Source: JAFLCM01 sp964510955 (GTDB lineage Bacteria > Planctomycetota > Phycisphaerae > Phycisphaerales > UBA1924). From it: DNA of 64,000 bases. This document shows, piece by piece, positions 8,212 to 17,308 of this stretch. A program made the translations under genes and the position numbers. Numbering within the stretch: the first letter of the stretch is position 1; every line of letters begins with the position of its first letter. The DNA lies in contig CAZEDW010000011.1 in NCBI GenBank assembly GCA_964510955.1, positions 1 through 64,000 of the forward strand, in the 5' to 3' direction. Under the pieces are notes generated by a model. The model saw only the letters and a list, made by a program, of their open reading frames with translations. It ran no database searches and was not told where the DNA came from.

Positions 8212-11193
8212 ATGTCCGCGCCCACCGGCCAAGTCACCCTCATCTTCACCGACCTCCAGGGCTCGACCGAGCTCTGGGAAAAGCTGCAGTCACGCTTCGC
8301 CGAGGCCCTGGCCGCTCACAACTCGGTCATGCGCTCGCTCATCGCCAAGCACGCCGGCTACGAGGTCAAGACCGAGGGCGACGCCTTCATGATCGCGTTC
8401 GGCTCGCCCAACCTCGCCGTCCGCTTCGCGCTGGAGTGCCAGGAGAAAATGGCCACCGCCATGCCCGACGCCATCCGGCGCGACACCGGCGGCGCCGAGC
8501 TGCTCGTCCGCATGGGCATCCACACCGGCGAGCCCATCTGCGAAATCGACCCCACCAACGGCCGCATGGACTACTTCGGCCCCATGGTCAACCGCTCGGC
8601 CCGCATCAGCGCCGCGGGCCACGGCGGCCAGATCCTCGCCAGCCACGCCGTCCGCGAGCTCGCCCACGAAGAGCTCGAGGGCGCCCTCGTCAAAGACCTC
8701 GGCGAGCACCGCCTCAAAAGCCTGTCGCGCCCCGAGCGCCTGTTCCAGGTCCTGCCCTACAGCCTCGCCAGCCGCACCTACCCGCCGCTCAAGACCCTCG
8801 ACCACGTCGCCACCAACCTCCCCTACCAGCTCACCAACTTCATCGGGCGGCGCAAGGAGTGGACCGAGCTGACCGATCTGTTCAAGCACGACCGCGCCTC
8901 GCTCGTCACCGTCACCGGCCCCGGCGGCACCGGCAAGACCCGCCTGTCACTCCGCGTCGGCAACGAGCTGCTCGACCACTACGAGGGCGGCGTGTGGTTC
9001 GCCGACCTGTCAGACTGCACCGCCCCCGACGCCGTCTGCGCCGCCGTCGCCGCCGCGTTCGGCGTGCCCATCAGCGGGCCGGAATCTCCCGAGAACGTCA
9101 TCGCGGCCGTTCTTGAATACCGCAAGCCGCTCCTGCTGATCCTCGACAACTTCGAGCAGGTGGTCGAGCCCGGCGCCCGCCTGGTCTCGGCGTGGATGAA
9201 GCGCGCACGCCACGCGCGGTTTCTCGTCACCAGCCGCACCCTGCTGGGGCTGGGCGGCGAGCGCGAGTTCCGCCTCGACCCCATGCGGGTCCCGCCCCGG
9301 CTCCGGCGCCGGCGCGCCGGCACGTCGATCTCCACCATGGGCGAAGCCGTCTACGTGCCCATCGCCTCCAGTGAGGCTGACGAAGACGCCATCGAAGACG
9401 CACGCCAGGACGCCAGCTTGATGGGCCAGCACGCCGTGCGCCTGTCGCAGTACGACGTCGTGCGGCTTTTCGTCGAGCGCGCCCGCGAGGCGTCGCCCAC
9501 CTTCACCCTCACCGACGACAACGCCCCCGACGTCGCCGACATCTGCATCGAGCTCGAGGGCGCGCCGCTGGCCGTCGAGCTCGCCGCCGCCCGCGTCAAG
9601 ATCCTCCAGCCCGCCCAGATCGTCCAGCGCCTCAGCAAGAAGTTCGAACTCCTCCGCTCGACCCGCCGCGACCTCCCGCGCCGACAGCAGACCCTCGAGG
9701 GCGCCATCGACTGGTCCTTCGAGCTGCTCAAGGAGCACGAGCGCGAGGCCCTGTGCCAGGCGTGCGTGTTCCGGGGCGGGTTCTTCGTCGACGCCGCCGA
9801 GGAAGTGCTCGACCTCTCCGCCTTCCCCGAAGCGCCGCTCGCCATGGACGTCGTGCAGTCGCTCCGAGAGCAGAGCCTCCTCAACTCGATCGAGACCCCC
9901 CTGGGCGTGCGCATGCGGATGTTCGCGTCCATCCGCCAGTACGCCGAGATCAAGCTGCGCCAGCGCGCCGGCCCCGACGCCGTCACGGCGCTGGAGCGCC
10001 GCCACACCGCCTGCTTCGCCCGCCTCGCCGAGCGGCACGACGCCCGGCGCGGCACGCTCGAATCCCAGGACGCCTTCGACCACCTCGAACTGGAGTGCGA
10101 GAACGTCCTGGCCGCCCAGGAGCGTGCGCTGAACTCCGGCGACGTGGTCATGGGCGCCCGCTGCGTGCTGGCCCTCGCCGTCACCATGGCCGTCCGCGGC
10201 CTCACCTCCCAGCGCGCCCCGCGCCTGCGCCGGGCGCTCGAAGCCCTCGATTCGGCGTGCGCGCGAGAGGGCGAGACCCCCGAGCGGAACTCGCTGCGCC
10301 TGCGCCTGCTCATCGCCCTGTGCCAGGCGTGCCAGGACGCCGGCCTGTGGGACGAGGCCCAGGAACGCGCCGCCCGGGCGCTCGAGCTCGCCGCCGCCTC
10401 GCCCACCCGCGACCACTACGGCGCCGCGCTGGTCCAGGTGGGCGAGATGCACCGCCTCCGCGGGCGCTTCGACGCCGCCCTCGAATCCTTCGACCGCGCC
10501 GCCGAGGTCTTCCAGCGCGTCGGCGCCAAGGCCGGCGAGGCCCGCGCCCTGGGCGGGCGCGGCAGCGTCCTGTGGCAGCAGGAAAAGTTCGACGACGCCA
10601 TCGCCTGCTTCGCACAGGCAACCGACATCTTCGACAAGCTGGGCAACCGCGCCGGCGCCGCGCGCAACATCGGCGGCCAGGGCCTGGCCCTCACCAGCCG
10701 CGGCGACACCGCCGCCGCCCTAGGCTGCTACGACCGTGTCGAAGAGGTCTACCGCTCCATGCGCTACAAGTCGGCGCTCGCCCGCACGCTGGGCAACCGT
10801 GCCCTGGCGCTCGAGACCGCCGGCGACCTCAAGGGCGCGCTCTCGTGCCTGCAGGACGCCGAGGCCGTCAACCGCGAGCTGGGGGCCAAGCCCAGCGTGG
10901 CCCGCAACATCGGCAACCGCGGCGAGGTGCTGATGCGCATGGGCGAGCCCGCGCCAGCCCTGCGCTGTTTCGACGAGGCCCTCGCCATCCACCGCGAACT
11001 GGGCAACCGCCAGGGGGTGGCCCTCGCCGCCGAGCGCCGCGGGCGGGTCCTGCTCGACCTGGGGCGACCCGAAGAAGCCCGCGCATCGCTCCAGGACGCC
11101 GTCTCGGAGTACGAGGCCATCGCCCTCGGCGCCACCAGCTCAGCCCAGAAGGCCCGCGAGCTTCTGGCACGCCTGAATCACCCCGAGACATGA
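8212..11193 (+). CDS. Class III nucleotide cyclase-STAND ATPase-TPR protein
   Basis: 993 residues. Residues 1-170 form a class III adenylate/guanylate cyclase domain: metal-binding aspartates D14 (IFTDLQGST) and D57 (KTEGDAFMIAF), with the transition-state N/R pair in VNRSARI. Residues about 215-560 form a STAND/NB-ARC-type ATPase with Walker A GPGGTGKT (K242) and Walker B LLLILDNFEQ (D312). The C terminus carries TPR repeats of the LGNRxGxAR...G type. STAND proteins act as ligand-triggered switches that oligomerise, so this one may make cAMP/cGMP in response to a signal sensed by the TPR region (inference). No DNA-binding domain follows, unlike many relatives. The start at 8212 puts the cyclase domain at the N terminus. 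Confidence 0.9.
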   Translation: MSAPTGQVTLIFTDLQGSTELWEKLQSRFAEALAAHNSVMRSLIAKHAGYEVKTEGDAFMIAFGSPNLAVRFALECQEKMATAMPDAIRRDTGGAELLVRMGIHTGEPICEIDPTNGRMDYFGPMVNRSARISAAGHGGQILASHAVRELAHEELEGALVKDLGEHRLKSLSRPERLFQVLPYSLASRTYPPLKTLDHVATNLPYQLTNFIGRRKEWTELTDLFKHDRASLVTVTGPGGTGKTRLSLRVGNELLDHYEGGVWFADLSDCTAPDAVCAAVAAAFGVPISGPESPENVIAAVLEYRKPLLLILDNFEQVVEPGARLVSAWMKRARHARFLVTSRTLLGLGGEREFRLDPMRVPPRLRRRRAGTSISTMGEAVYVPIASSEADEDAIEDARQDASLMGQHAVRLSQYDVVRLFVERAREASPTFTLTDDNAPDVADICIELEGAPLAVELAAARVKILQPAQIVQRLSKKFELLRSTRRDLPRRQQTLEGAIDWSFELLKEHEREALCQACVFRGGFFVDAAEEVLDLSAFPEAPLAMDVVQSLREQSLLNSIETPLGVRMRMFASIRQYAEIKLRQRAGPDAVTALERRHTACFARLAERHDARRGTLESQDAFDHLELECENVLAAQERALNSGDVVMGARCVLALAVTMAVRGLTSQRAPRLRRALEALDSACAREGETPERNSLRLRLLIALCQACQDAGLWDEAQERAARALELAAASPTRDHYGAALVQVGEMHRLRGRFDAALESFDRAAEVFQRVGAKAGEARALGGRGSVLWQQEKFDDAIACFAQATDIFDKLGNRAGAARNIGGQGLALTSRGDTAAALGCYDRVEEVYRSMRYKSALARTLGNRALALETAGDLKGALSCLQDAEAVNRELGAKPSVARNIGNRGEVLMRMGEPAPALRCFDEALAIHRELGNRQGVALAAERRGRVLLDLGRPEEARASLQDAVSEYEAIALGATSSAQKARELLARLNHPET

Positions 11194-11241
11194 GCCGGTT
11201 TGTCTCGCCCGCCCCCCCGAACCAGCCGATAACCATGGGCG

Positions 11242-12855
11242 ATGGGCAACGAGCCGGCACGTCATTCCAAGGTCCTCTCGCGCGATGAACTCCTGCGCCG
11301 CCGAGCCCGAGCCCGCGAGGACGGGCTGACGGTGGTCCAGTGCCACGGCTGCTTCGACATCGTGCACCCCGGGCACATCCGGCACCTGCAGCACGCCCGC
11401 AAGCAGGGCGACATCCTCGTGGTCTCGATCACCGCCGACGCGCTGATGAACAAGGGCGACGGACGCCCGCTGTTCCCGCAGGAGCTCCGCGCCGAAAACC
11501 TCGCCGCCCTCGACTGCGTCGACTGGGTCTACATCAACCCCGACTCCACCGCCGAAACGCTGCTCGACGAGCTCCGCCCCGACGTCTACATCAAGGGCCG
11601 CGAGTACGAAGCCAACGACGACCCGAGGTTCCGCGCCGAGCGCGACGCCGTCGAGCGTCACGGCGGGCGCGTGATCTTCAGCTCCGGCGACGTGGTCTTC
11701 AGCTCCACGGCCCTCATCGCCGCGATGGAGCACCGCGAGAACCCGTTCCAGGCCCGGCTCCGCCAGCTCGTGGACGCCAAGGGCCTCACCGGCGAACGCC
11801 TGGAGCGCCTCATCGACGCCTTCGCCGGGCGCCGCGTCGCGGTCTTCGGCGAGACCATCATCGACACCTATGTCATGTGCGACCGGCCCGACGTCGCCGG
11901 CGAGGCCCCAGTCATGTCGCTCAGGCCGCTGGAGCAGACCAGCTTCGACGGCGGCGCGGCGGTCATCGCCCGGCACCTCGCCGCCCTCGGGGCCCATCCC
12001 ACGCTCGTCACCGCGCTGCCCTCCACCAGCCACGCCTCGGCCTTCCGGCGCCGGATGCAGGGCGAGGGCGTGGACGTGAAGTGGGTCGAGTGCGACGGCC
12101 CGATGCTCGAAAAGCAGCGTTTCCTCGTCGGCTCGCAGAAGGTGATGAAGCTCGACCTGGTCCGCCCGGTGACCATCGATGCCCCCTCACGCGTCGAGCT
12201 GGCCACCATCGCCGGCGAGCTGGCGGGCCACTGCGAAGGGGTCATCCTGGCGGACTTCGGCAACGGTTTCCTCTCCGGCCGGGTGCTGACCGAGCTGCAA
12301 AGCCTGCTGCGCCCCAAGGTGCGCGTGATGGCCGGCGACGTCAGCGGCCGGCGCTCGGGGCTCATGTCGATGGCGCGGATGGACCTGCTCTGCCCCACCG
12401 AGGCCGAGCTGCGCGACGCCGTGCACGACTACTCCGACTCGCTCAACGCCGTGGTGTGGAAGATGATGAGCCTCACCAAGACCCAGAACGTGCTGGTGAC
12501 GCTGGGCGGCGACGGCCTGATCGCCTTCGACCGCCTGCCCGGCGCGGAGAAGGTCAAGGGCTGGGAGGCGAGGGTCCGCGGCGAGCACATCCCCGCCATG
12601 GCGCCGTACGCCGTCGATCAGCTCGGCTGCGGCGACGCGCTGCTCGCCACCGCCACCCTGACACTGCTGGCGGGCGGGACCGTGACCGAAGCGGGCTTCC
12701 TCGGCAGCATCGCCGCGGCCCACGAGGCGGCTCGCCTGGGCAACGTGGTCATCTCGTCCGCCGACCTGCGCCAGGGCCTGCGCCGCCTTGACTCGGCCAA
12801 GCTCGCCGTGAGCTCCGGGCACGCCTCGCACGGGCAGAGGCTCGTGGCTGGGTGA
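11242..12855 (+). CDS. HldE-like fusion: nucleotidyltransferase + PfkB-family sugar kinase (reversed order)
   Basis: 537 residues. The N-terminal domain (about 28-165) is a cytidylyltransferase-fold enzyme with the nucleotide motif HPGH (H42-H45) and a KGREYE segment, as in the RfaE C-terminal domain. The C-terminal domain (about 195-520) is a PfkB/ribokinase-family kinase with the anion-hole/base motif LGCGDA (D465). In E. coli HldE, which phosphorylates heptose-7-P and then makes ADP-heptose, the kinase comes first and the transferase second; here the order is swapped. A role in ADP-heptose or related sugar-nucleotide synthesis is likely because a GT9 heptosyltransferase lies in the same window. 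Exact substrates cannot be read from the sequence. Confidence 0.85.
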   Translation: MGNEPARHSKVLSRDELLRRRARAREDGLTVVQCHGCFDIVHPGHIRHLQHARKQGDILVVSITADALMNKGDGRPLFPQELRAENLAALDCVDWVYINPDSTAETLLDELRPDVYIKGREYEANDDPRFRAERDAVERHGGRVIFSSGDVVFSSTALIAAMEHRENPFQARLRQLVDAKGLTGERLERLIDAFAGRRVAVFGETIIDTYVMCDRPDVAGEAPVMSLRPLEQTSFDGGAAVIARHLAALGAHPTLVTALPSTSHASAFRRRMQGEGVDVKWVECDGPMLEKQRFLVGSQKVMKLDLVRPVTIDAPSRVELATIAGELAGHCEGVILADFGNGFLSGRVLTELQSLLRPKVRVMAGDVSGRRSGLMSMARMDLLCPTEAELRDAVHDYSDSLNAVVWKMMSLTKTQNVLVTLGGDGLIAFDRLPGAEKVKGWEARVRGEHIPAMAPYAVDQLGCGDALLATATLTLLAGGTVTEAGFLGSIAAAHEAARLGNVVISSADLRQGLRRLDSAKLAVSSGHASHGQRLVAG

Positions 12856-12880
12856 GGGCGCCGGGGGCGATGAGGGCAGT

Positions 12881-12931
12881 TCTGGAGTCCTGAAGTCCTG
12901 AGGTCATTCGGTCCTGAAATCCTGTGGTCTG
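12881..12931. repeat. Short degenerate tandem repeat (TCCTGAAGTCC type)
   Basis: The units GTCCTGAAGTCCTGAGGTC and GGTCCTGAAATCCTGTGGTC recur imperfectly in the gap after the HldE-like gene. A separate run of tandem CCCCACT units occupies about 12988-13016. Neither has open reading frames or CRISPR spacing. Confidence 0.6.
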
Positions 12932-13020
12932 GTCGATGAACTCGGCGAAATCTCCAGCCCACTTCACCACCTGGCCACCTCGCCCTTCGCCACTCCCCAC
13001 TCCCCACTCCCCACCGCCCC

Positions 13021-14172
13021 TTGCTCTCCTTCATCCTCCCAACCCGCGACCGGCCCGAGCAACTGGCGATCACGCTGGCGGAGCTGGGGCGGCTCGACCC
13101 GGCGGCTTCGACTCACATCGGCGGGGCCGAGGTCATCGTCGTGGACAACGCGTCAAGGTTCGTACCCCCGGTGCCCGAGCGCCTCGCCAACGGCACGCCG
13201 GTGCGCCTGTTGCTGCGGGACCGCAACGACGGGGCCGCCGCTCGAAACCTGGCGGCCCGGCACGCCGCGGGCGACTGGCTCGTCATGCTCGACGACGACT
13301 CGCACCCCTTGGGCACGGGCTTTGTTAAGGCGGTCGAGCAGGCCGCGCCCGATGTGGCGGCGGTGGCCGCCGAGATCTTTCTCGAGTCCGGCCGCGAGGC
13401 CGGCGGCCTGCCGGAGGTCTTCATCGGCTGCGGCGTGGCGATCCGGCGCGAGGTGTTCCTGGACGCCGAGCTCGGCTCCAGCGCCTTCAACGGGGCGGGC
13501 TATGACCCAGCATTCCATTACTACGCCGAGGAGTACGACCTGGCGGCGCGGATGATCCTGGGCGGCTGGCGGGTGACGCTGGACCGCCGGCTCCGAGTGA
13601 TGCACCGCAAGGTCGCCGCGCACCGCGACATGGACACCATCCTCCGGCGCCTGGTCCGCAACAACGCCTGGGTCGAGCAGCGCTACGCTCCCGAGGTCGA
13701 ACGCCGCGCGGCGATCCAGCGCGTCCTGTCGCGGTACCGCTCGATCGCCGAAAAAGAGGGCGCCCTGCGCGGCTACGACGCCGGTCTCGCAGACCTGGAC
13801 GACACGCTGGACCAGCAGCCGCGCGCACCCATGACAACCGAGCAGTACGCGAGGTTCACCGGCGAGGCCGCGGCCCGGACCTATGTCCCGGCCCAGCTCG
13901 CCGCCCTGGGCGCCAAACGCGTGGCGCTCATCGAGCGCGGCAAGAACTCAGAAGTGGTCGAGCGCGTCGTGCGCGAGGCGGGGGTGGAAGTCGTCAGTCA
14001 GCAGGAGGATTCGGCCACAGACGCGCTGGTGGTGGCGACGCTCTCGCCGGGACCGATGCTCGATGCCCTTGAGCGACACCGGAGCGCTTCGGGGCCGCTA
14101 GTTGTTGCGGCGTGGGACGTGGGGGCGGCGGAGGCCGCTGTCGAGGGCAAAGCGTGGGCGGAGGCGGCGTGA
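13021..14172 (+). CDS. GT2-family glycosyltransferase with extra C-terminal domain
   Basis: 383 residues from a TTG start. The N-terminal about 250 residues follow the GT-A fold of family 2: FILPTRDRPEQL opening, VIVVDNAS, the DxD-like metal site VMLDDDSHP and a later acceptor-side region HYYAEEYDLAARM. The last about 120 residues form a separate alpha/beta segment (VALIERGKNSEVVERVVREAG...) that I do not recognise; it resembles a Rossmann-like nucleotide or sugar-binding add-on. It follows the HldE-like gene on the same strand, so a joint role in making a surface glycan is plausible. The TTG start is the first that gives the intact GT-A strand; the gap upstream is repeat-rich. Confidence 0.75.
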   Translation: MLSFILPTRDRPEQLAITLAELGRLDPAASTHIGGAEVIVVDNASRFVPPVPERLANGTPVRLLLRDRNDGAAARNLAARHAAGDWLVMLDDDSHPLGTGFVKAVEQAAPDVAAVAAEIFLESGREAGGLPEVFIGCGVAIRREVFLDAELGSSAFNGAGYDPAFHYYAEEYDLAARMILGGWRVTLDRRLRVMHRKVAAHRDMDTILRRLVRNNAWVEQRYAPEVERRAAIQRVLSRYRSIAEKEGALRGYDAGLADLDDTLDQQPRAPMTTEQYARFTGEAAARTYVPAQLAALGAKRVALIERGKNSEVVERVVREAGVEVVSQQEDSATDALVVATLSPGPMLDALERHRSASGPLVVAAWDVGAAEAAVEGKAWAEAA

Positions 14173-14334
14173 GCTTCCAGGAGCGTGTCAGGTAGGAGTC
14201 GAGCGGGCGCGTCTTGGATCTGGAACTTCGAACTCCGAGTTCGGGGAGACGGGGCCGGTCTGGCGATCGACGGCGCGCTGGCGACCGCGCGCACCTGGGC
14301 AGGCTGGTGCTAGGCTTACACAGAGCAGACGTGT

Positions 14335-14577
14335 TCAGCCCGCGAGGCGTCGCGCACTGGGCAACTCGCGTCCGCTGATCGGGCGCACTTGCGAGTCATG
14401 CACGGAGGCCACAGCCACTGTCTGGCCCGTAAGTGTGCAAGACTCGACTTCGTAGCCCTTGCCACCTGGGTAAACGTGCACCACACAGCCGATGTCGCCG
14501 GCTCGCAGGCCGTGCTCGGGGAGGTCCACGGCGAGAACGACGCGGTCGTGTTCGGGGATGGGGGACTGGGCTGACAT
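14335..14577 (-). CDS. DUF4926 domain protein
   Basis: 80 residues from ATG 14577. The sequence EHDRVVLAVDLPEHGLRAGDIG and the VYPGGKGYEVE strand are typical of DUF4926, a small beta-rich family of unknown function. A GTG at 14619 in the same frame would give a 94-residue form that overlaps the upstream gene by 4 bp (GTGA); that layout implies translational coupling whichever start is used. The partner gene directly upstream encodes a DUF6883 protein, and the two families appear together in other genomes to my knowledge. A toxin/antidote-like pairing is possible but unproven. Confidence 0.75.
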   Translation of the reverse strand: MSAQSPIPEHDRVVLAVDLPEHGLRAGDIGCVVHVYPGGKGYEVESCTLTGQTVAVASVHDSQVRPISGRELPSARRLAG

Positions 14578-14615
14578 TCGCTTGGAGTCCTGGGTCGCAT
14601 GGAAGCGCGCTGTTA

Positions 14616-14972
14616 TCACGCGGGGTACGCGGTCACGAGGCGGGGCGTGTCGTTGTTGGCATCAAAGATCCACACCGACCGTATCAACGCGGCTTGTCCG
14701 TCGGGGCAGGGCATCGGGCCGGTCACCTCCGACATTGCGCCATAAAGTGTCGGGAGCGGGCCCACGGCGGGATTGTTGGCGATGTGTTGACGTAGCGATT
14801 CAGCAAACTGATGCGGGTTTGATTGGGGAAAACCGCGGGAGAGGAAGTAAGCCGCCTTTGGGCCTCCCGCAGGATGGTTCGAGTTCAGCAAATAGCCCTC
14901 GACCTTGTCGCGATCGATCCGTGCAAGCTCGGCGAGCGGGACTCTTCCGATCTTCCCGGCTTGATCGCTCAC
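14616..14972 (-). CDS. DUF6883 domain protein
   Basis: 118 residues, first gene of a two-gene unit with the DUF4926 gene. Recognised from KVEGYLLNSNHPAGGPKAAYF near the N terminus and the C-terminal IRSVWIFDANNDTPRLVTAYP, the two conserved blocks of DUF6883. Function is unknown; the compact all-in-one domain and the small partner gene recall toxin/immunity-type pairs, which is inference. The neighbourhood downstream is a mix of small repeats and a GT2 gene. No signal peptide or membrane segment is present, so it should act in the cytoplasm. Confidence 0.75.
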   Translation of the reverse strand: MSDQAGKIGRVPLAELARIDRDKVEGYLLNSNHPAGGPKAAYFLSRGFPQSNPHQFAESLRQHIANNPAVGPLPTLYGAMSEVTGPMPCPDGQAALIRSVWIFDANNDTPRLVTAYPA

Positions 14973-14994
14973 TCCTCGCGCCTCCGGCCGTGCC

Positions 14995-17202
14995 CTACCC
15001 CCGCCTCCCCATATCCAAAACCGCCTGCTTCACATCCTTCAACCGCGCCGAAACAAGCTGGTGCTGATTCGGGTGCGCCTCGGGGGTGAAGACCTCCAGC
15101 GCATTCTGGAAATACGCCACGGCCTCCTGCAGGTTGTCGGCCCGCTCGTTGGCCTGGGCCATGCGGGCGTACGCACGCCCCATGTTGGACTGGGTCGTCG
15201 CCCAATCGATGGGGTAGTTCTGGCGCGTGCGCACCTCCAGGGCGTGCTGGTAGCACTGCACGGCCTCGTGGAGGTTGGCGTCGTTTTTCTGCGGGGTCAG
15301 CAGCGACAGGGCGACGCCGAGGTTGTTCTGGGTCGTGGCCCACTCGGCGGGGACGAGGCTCTTGGTGCGCACCTCCAGGGCGGCCTTGTAACAGGCGATG
15401 GCGCGCCGGAGGTTCTTCTGGCGGTCCTCGCCGGAAACGCCGGCGGATTCGGTGGGCAGGTGGGCGTAGGCGTTGCCGAGGTTGTTCTGCGTGGCGGCCC
15501 ATTCCATCCGCCGGTTCTCGCGGGTGTAGACCTCCAGGGCCTTCGTATAACACTCGATGGCCTTTTCGACGCTGGCCCTGTGGTCGTCGCCGGGGAGCTG
15601 CATGTAGACGTTGCCGATGTTGTTCTGCAGCACTGCCCACAGCGCAGAGCTGTGCTCTTGCTCGCGGACGCTGAGGGCCTCGTTGTAGCACTTCAGGGCA
15701 AGCTCAAGGTTGCGGCGCCGGTCGCCGAGCGGGTTGCGCTCGTGCGCGTGGGCGACGCAGTTGGCGACAACGGCCCAGTGGTGCGGGTCGTTCTCCTTCG
15801 TCCAGACCTGCCCGGCGTGCTCGAAGCAGCGCATGGCGGCGGCAAGGTTGGCGGCGCGGTCGCCGGTGGGGAACTCGATCCACGCGCGCCCCAGGTGAAG
15901 CTGCGTCTCGGCCCACCACTGGGCGTCGGTCTCGCGCTTCAGCGCGTTGGCGGCGCTCTCGAAACACTTGATCGCCTCGGTGATGTTCTTCTCGCGGCTG
16001 CCCGTGGGGGTGTGCGCCCACGCCAGGCCCAGCAGGCAGCGGACGCGGGCCCACTCGCGGGTCCCTTCGCCGAGCGCCAGCGCAGTATCCGTGAGCAGGT
16101 CGAGGGCTTCCTTGAAATTCTCTTCCAGCGAGCCGCGGGCGGCGCGGAGCAGCGTCACGGCAACGTTGAGCCTCGTGACCGAGTCGTCGCGGAGCGACTT
16201 GGCCTTGCGGAACAGGGGGAGCGCCTCGTCGTAGCGGCTCTCGAAGTAGTAGCGGTCGCCTCGGAGGGTCTGCAGCAGCACGGGCTCGACGCGGTTGTCG
16301 AGGTAAGGCAGCAGGCCGTCGGCGGTCATGAAGTCGCGGGCGGCGACGGCGCCCACGGCGCGGGCGTACTGGTCGTGGTCCTTGCGGAGGCGCTCGATGG
16401 CCGCACGCTGCTCGTCGGTCAGGTGGCGGTCGGCGGGCTCTTCGCCGGGGTGCTTGTCGTGCAGGACGAACAGGCGGATGAGCTTGAGGTCGCGGCTGCC
16501 CTCGCCGGCGATCTTGGCCTGTTCCGAGGAGTCTTCGAGCACCGCCAGGGCGTCGACGTCGCTGTGCGACGCGCCGACGGCGCTGGTGTGGCCCGAGTCG
16601 TCGTCCTCGAGCGCCAACGGCGAGTTGGGCGAAGCCATCGGAGCGACGACCTTCTTGGGCTCGCCGGTCAGGGCCCCCACGCCCGCGCCATGGTCGGTTG
16701 ATCCGGCGGTGGACGTCGCCGTTCCGACAGGGTGCGGGTGGGCGGCGTCGATCGGGGCGTCGAGCCAGCGGAGGAACTCGTCGAGCTTGTTCTCGATCTC
16801 GGGGTGAGTACCCAGCCAGCTCGACAGGTGGGTGTGCAGCCCGGCGTGGCGCTTGAGCGTCTGCTCGATCGCGCCGGGGCCGACCGCCATCACCTGCTCC
16901 CAGGCGTGCGCCTTCTCGCCCGCGATGGACGGGACGCGGCGCCGGTTGGAGCCGATGGCGTCCATCACGCGCCGGGCCGTTCCGTAGCGGTCGATCAGGT
17001 CGGCGAGGATGGCGGCGATCGCGCGCTTGGTCTCGGCGGGCGGAGTCGAGCTGGTGCTGAGCGTCTCGCTGAGCAGCGCCAGCAGCGGCGTCACCACTTC
17101 AAGGCCGCGGGCGCGGTCGCCCTCGGCGACGCGCCGAACAGCCCCGGAGCTGAGACTCCCTGTGACCGACACCAGCTTGGCGAGCAGGCGCGTCGGGGCC
17201 AT
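14995..17202 (-). CDS. Large TPR-repeat protein
   Basis: 735 residues, cytoplasmic by sequence (no signal peptide). The first about 180 residues are helical and unrecognised. A low-complexity acidic/serine linker spans about 185-240. From about residue 300 to the end there are about ten 42-50-residue TPR-like units with a striking periodic WATTQNNLGxAY/WAVLQNNIGNVY core and ALEVRT/ALEVYT helices. This 'tetratricopeptide with W..TQ.NLG' type forms a superhelical protein-binding surface. It lies 107 bp downstream of the receiver-HTH gene on the same strand, so the two may be co-transcribed and work together. Confidence 0.8.
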   Translation of the reverse strand: MAPTRLLAKLVSVTGSLSSGAVRRVAEGDRARGLEVVTPLLALLSETLSTSSTPPAETKRAIAAILADLIDRYGTARRVMDAIGSNRRRVPSIAGEKAHAWEQVMAVGPGAIEQTLKRHAGLHTHLSSWLGTHPEIENKLDEFLRWLDAPIDAAHPHPVGTATSTAGSTDHGAGVGALTGEPKKVVAPMASPNSPLALEDDDSGHTSAVGASHSDVDALAVLEDSSEQAKIAGEGSRDLKLIRLFVLHDKHPGEEPADRHLTDEQRAAIERLRKDHDQYARAVGAVAARDFMTADGLLPYLDNRVEPVLLQTLRGDRYYFESRYDEALPLFRKAKSLRDDSVTRLNVAVTLLRAARGSLEENFKEALDLLTDTALALGEGTREWARVRCLLGLAWAHTPTGSREKNITEAIKCFESAANALKRETDAQWWAETQLHLGRAWIEFPTGDRAANLAAAMRCFEHAGQVWTKENDPHHWAVVANCVAHAHERNPLGDRRRNLELALKCYNEALSVREQEHSSALWAVLQNNIGNVYMQLPGDDHRASVEKAIECYTKALEVYTRENRRMEWAATQNNLGNAYAHLPTESAGVSGEDRQKNLRRAIACYKAALEVRTKSLVPAEWATTQNNLGVALSLLTPQKNDANLHEAVQCYQHALEVRTRQNYPIDWATTQSNMGRAYARMAQANERADNLQEAVAYFQNALEVFTPEAHPNQHQLVSARLKDVKQAVLDMGRRG

Positions 17203-17235
17203 ATGACGGAATGGTACACGCAGAGCGGGGAACGC

Positions 17236-17307
17236 GGGATGTGGAATGTCGAATGCTGGATGTCTGATTTGCAGTTGCTGACCTCATACATCCCACATCC
17301 CACATCC
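17236..17307. repeat. Imperfect palindromic repeat (GGGATGTGG / CCACATCCC)
   Basis: GGGATGTGG at 17236-17244 is matched by CCACATCCC at 17293-17301, inside a tandem run CATCCCACATCCCACATCC. It fills the gap between the TPR gene and the receiver-HTH gene. It looks like one of the short intergenic repeat families scattered in the window and could fold in the mRNA between the two genes. Confidence 0.6.
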
Positions 17308-17308
17308 A

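Noticed and set aside
12881..12931. CRISPR-like array
   Set aside because: Units are short, imperfect and without regular spacers; no cas genes are present in the window.
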